8,654 bases of DNA from Verrucomicrobiia bacterium (lineage in GTDB: Bacteria > Verrucomicrobiota > Verrucomicrobiia > Verrucomicrobiales > Akkermansiaceae), in NCBI GenBank assembly GCA_947460915.1, contig CANHKJ010000117.1, positions 1 through 8,654 of the forward strand, in the 5' to 3' direction. Within the stretch, counting starts at the first letter, position 1. Each line of letters begins with the position of its first letter. The notes under the pieces were generated by a model. It did not search any database, was not told the origin of the DNA, and saw nothing but the letters and a program-made list of their open reading frames with translations. Made by a program: the position numbers and the translations under genes. Shown piece after piece: positions 6,508 to 8,654 of this stretch.

Positions 6508-7521
6508 ATGAGTAGTCACGCCATAAGCGTTCATAATCTTTACCGCTACTTCGGCGCACTCAAGGCCGTCAACGGTGTTTCTTTCGAGATCCCACATGGC
6601 TCGGTCTGCGGCTTCGTTGGTGCCAATGGTGCAGGAAAAACCACCACCATGCGCATTCTCGCCTCGCTCGATTACCCGACGCTTGGCGTTGCGGAAGTGT
6701 GCGGCTATAACGTAGTAAGTCACCCCGAAGAAGTCCGGCGCTTGATCGGCTGGATGCCCGATCATTTTGGTAACTACGAGCACATGACTGTTGTCGAGTA
6801 TCTCGACTTCTACGCCCGCGCGCTAGGCTACAAGGGCAAAGAGCGTCGACAACGTGTGCAAGAAGTCATGGAGTTCACCGACCTCGTGCCCCTTGCTGAA
6901 CGTTTTTCTAACAAATTATCCAAGGGTAACACTCAGCGTCTTGGCCTCGGTCGAGCTTTGTTGCAAGACCCACAAGTTTTAATCATGGACGAGCCCGCCG
7001 CTGGTCTCGACCCGAAAGCTCGCGTGGAACTCAAGAGCTTGATCCGCGTGCTTGCTCAAGAGGGTAAGACCATTTTCATTTCATCACACATTCTCTCCGA
7101 GCTTGGTGAAATGTGTGACTCACTCCTTTTCATCAATGGCGGACGCATCGTGCACCACGGCGATGCCGAGAGCATGAAACAAAGCACCGATGCCGCCGGC
7201 GGATTTCTCTATGATGTGCAAGTTCTCAACTCTAGCGACTCTCTCTCTGCCTGGTGTTTGCTGCATCCGAAGGTCGAGTTCATGGAGTCACGAAAAAATG
7301 GTGGCCGCATTCGTATCGATTCCCCCCACATCGAGGACGCGGCCGAGATTCTTCACCGCATGATTAAGGACGGATTGAAAATCACCGAGTTCCACCGCGA
7401 GGAGCGGAACCTGGAAGATGCCTTCATCGATATGTTAGGCAAGATCGAGCGTGGTGAATTAGCAGGACAAAAGCCACCACCGATGCCTGATACCGCAGCA
7501 TTTAACCCACCAGCATCATGA
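6508..7521 (+). CDS. ABC transporter ATP-binding protein, CcmA/GldA type (ABC-2 exporter)
   Basis: This 337-residue cytoplasmic ATPase energises the adjoining ABC-2 permease. It has Walker A GANGAGKTT at 38-46, the signature LSKGNTQRLGLGRAL at 137-151, Walker B VLIMDEP with DEPAAGLDP at 161-169, and the H-loop SSHIL with His194. The Q-loop glutamine is replaced: the segment reads GWMPDHFGNY (Asp85), a form common in the CcmA/GldA branch that drives ABC-2 exporters. The signature's fifth residue is Asn instead of Met or Gln. The C-terminal extension (about 215-337) has the 'HREERNLEDAFIDML' motif that usually closes such exporter ATPases, plus a Pro-rich tail (KPPPMPDTAAFNPP). Its stop overlaps the permease start as ATGA (7518-7521), so the two are translationally coupled. 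The substrate is unknown. No Shine-Dalgarno is seen ahead of the ATG. Confidence 0.95.
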   Translation: MSSHAISVHNLYRYFGALKAVNGVSFEIPHGSVCGFVGANGAGKTTTMRILASLDYPTLGVAEVCGYNVVSHPEEVRRLIGWMPDHFGNYEHMTVVEYLDFYARALGYKGKERRQRVQEVMEFTDLVPLAERFSNKLSKGNTQRLGLGRALLQDPQVLIMDEPAAGLDPKARVELKSLIRVLAQEGKTIFISSHILSELGEMCDSLLFINGGRIVHHGDAESMKQSTDAAGGFLYDVQVLNSSDSLSAWCLLHPKVEFMESRKNGGRIRIDSPHIEDAAEILHRMIKDGLKITEFHREERNLEDAFIDMLGKIERGELAGQKPPPMPDTAAFNPPAS

Positions 7522-8654
7522 TCATGAGCGATTCACTATCATCTACCACTGCTGTCAGCCCCGCCGAGCCATCGTTGTTGGATCGCTTGAATGACTTTCC
7601 TGATCGACTCCCTCCCATGTTGGTCAAAGAACTGCGCCAAGGACTACGCGCACGCACCTTTGTGGCAGTCTTTCTCGGTCTACAATTGTTTCTTGGATTG
7701 ATCATGCTGATTGCTACGAGCGCGAGTGGACTCAATGGAGCTGGAGAAGTTGTATCGCGCATCATCTTTCTGTTTTTCTCGTTAGCCGTTCTCTTTGTGC
7801 AACCCCTGCGTGGCATCAATGCACTGCATTCCGAAATCAAATCTACTACCCTCGATATGATGGTGCTCACCAAGCTCAATGCCACCCGCATTGTAGCAGG
7901 AAAATGGTCCGCCATTATCGGACAGACTTTGTTGCTTTTTGTATCGATCATCCCTTACCTGATTTTGCGCTACTTCTTTGGAGGCATGAATCTTTTTGCG
8001 GAACTCATCGCGCTGTGCTCGATTTTTTTCATTTCATGCTGCATGACCGCCATCAACGTCGGCATATCCGGAAATGCTTCGATTATACTTCGCGGACTGG
8101 TGCCGCTAGCTCTGGCGATCGGCTCGCTGATGGCGATGGTTGGAGTCATGGAGGATTTTGACGAATTTCTCGAATTTTTTGCCCTAGATCGCCAGGATAA
8201 CATTACCGCATTTTTTTGTTTGGTCGGTGCCGCACTCTATCTTTCCTGGTTCATCTTCAGCTTGGGTGTTTCCACCATTGCGCCGATATCAGAAAATCAC
8301 AGCACGCGTAATCGCCTACTCGGGCTCGCGGTGATCGTGATCTCCGTTATAATCATGGTGATGAATCATGTAGACTGGATCCTTATCCCAATTATCGCAG
8401 GTCTACTAGCCATACCCTCCACCCTGATCGCATTGACCGAGCGGCAGGAAATGCTACCACGTGTAACTCTTCCGTTCACGAAACGAGGAGCACTCGGTCG
8501 CTTGTTTGGTCGGTTTTTCTACCCGTGTTGGAGTGCAGGCATTCTCTACACCTGCTTGCTACTAGCAATCATCTATACCCTACTCCTTTATGTATGGTCT
8601 TTGCCTAAAACGCCATACTTCTATCTTGGCAACGAAGAGTTTGCCGTCATCAAC
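7518..8654 (+). CDS. ABC-2 type transporter permease (partial, C-terminus off right edge)
   Basis: An open frame of 379 codons runs from the ATG at 7518 to the window end without a stop. A cytoplasmic N-terminal tail contains 'LPPMLVKELRQGLRARTF' (about residues 32-49), a signature of ABC-2 permeases in planctomycetes and Verrucomicrobia. About eight or nine hydrophobic spans follow, for example 'FVAVFLGLQLFLGLIMLIA', 'IIFLFFSLAVLFV', 'IIGQTLLLFVSIIPYLIL', 'LIALCSIFFISCCMTAI', 'LLGLAVIVISVIIMVM' and 'GILYTCLLLAIIYTLLLYVW'. Between spans two and three, 'LHSEIKSTTLDMMVLTKL' is the cytoplasmic coupling region expected to touch the ATPase. The gene overlaps the ATPase stop by 4 nt, so the two form one transporter with the upstream periplasmic protein. 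A second ATG two codons in (7524) is an alternative start. The gene continues past 8654. Confidence 0.92.
   Translation, partial: MIMSDSLSSTTAVSPAEPSLLDRLNDFPDRLPPMLVKELRQGLRARTFVAVFLGLQLFLGLIMLIATSASGLNGAGEVVSRIIFLFFSLAVLFVQPLRGINALHSEIKSTTLDMMVLTKLNATRIVAGKWSAIIGQTLLLFVSIIPYLILRYFFGGMNLFAELIALCSIFFISCCMTAINVGISGNASIILRGLVPLALAIGSLMAMVGVMEDFDEFLEFFALDRQDNITAFFCLVGAALYLSWFIFSLGVSTIAPISENHSTRNRLLGLAVIVISVIIMVMNHVDWILIPIIAGLLAIPSTLIALTERQEMLPRVTLPFTKRGALGRLFGRFFYPCWSAGILYTCLLLAIIYTLLLYVWSLPKTPYFYLGNEEFAVIN

Overview
The window appears to be a chromosomal segment from a member of the Verrucomicrobiota or a relative in the PVC group. The assignment is an inference from roughly 50% GC, the almost complete lack of Shine-Dalgarno sequences ahead of the genes, a YmdB-type phosphodiesterase with a GDH rather than GNH motif, and an ABC-2 permease opening with the 'LVKELRQGLR' signature often seen in that group. 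There are no rRNA or tRNA genes, CRISPR arrays, insertion sequences or phage genes. Every confident gene is intact except the two cut by the window edges.

Left block (1-1960): a manganese (or Mn/Fe) uptake locus. On the minus strand a lipoprotein metal-binding receptor (MntA/SitA type) overlaps by ATGA with an ATPase gene (MntB type) that runs off the left edge; the membrane permease presumably lies beyond it. Divergently, on the plus strand, is a MntR-type DtxR-family repressor carrying all six MntR metal ligands. The gap between them holds a perfect 7+2+7 bp palindrome at 1445-1460, the obvious candidate operator. The repressor would sense Mn(II) and shut off the transporter, and perhaps itself.

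Middle block (1961-4646): a possible tiny membrane protein (2026-2223), an SRPBCC-fold ligand-binding protein (2276-2737), then a tight pair, a YmdB-like metallophosphoesterase and miaA (tRNA dimethylallyltransferase), 8 nt apart and probably cotranscribed. A non-coding gap with a 9-bp inverted repeat follows miaA.

Right block (4677-8654): a three-gene export-type cluster. It has a secreted or anchored protein with two membrane segments and a stretch resembling a glutamine-amidotransferase-like fold, an ABC ATPase of the CcmA/GldA type, and an ATGA-overlapping polytopic ABC-2 permease cut by the right edge. The parts resemble the GldA/GldF/GldG arrangement of Bacteroidota but with the periplasmic part on a separate protein. 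The substrate is unknown, and this is the least characterised system in the window.
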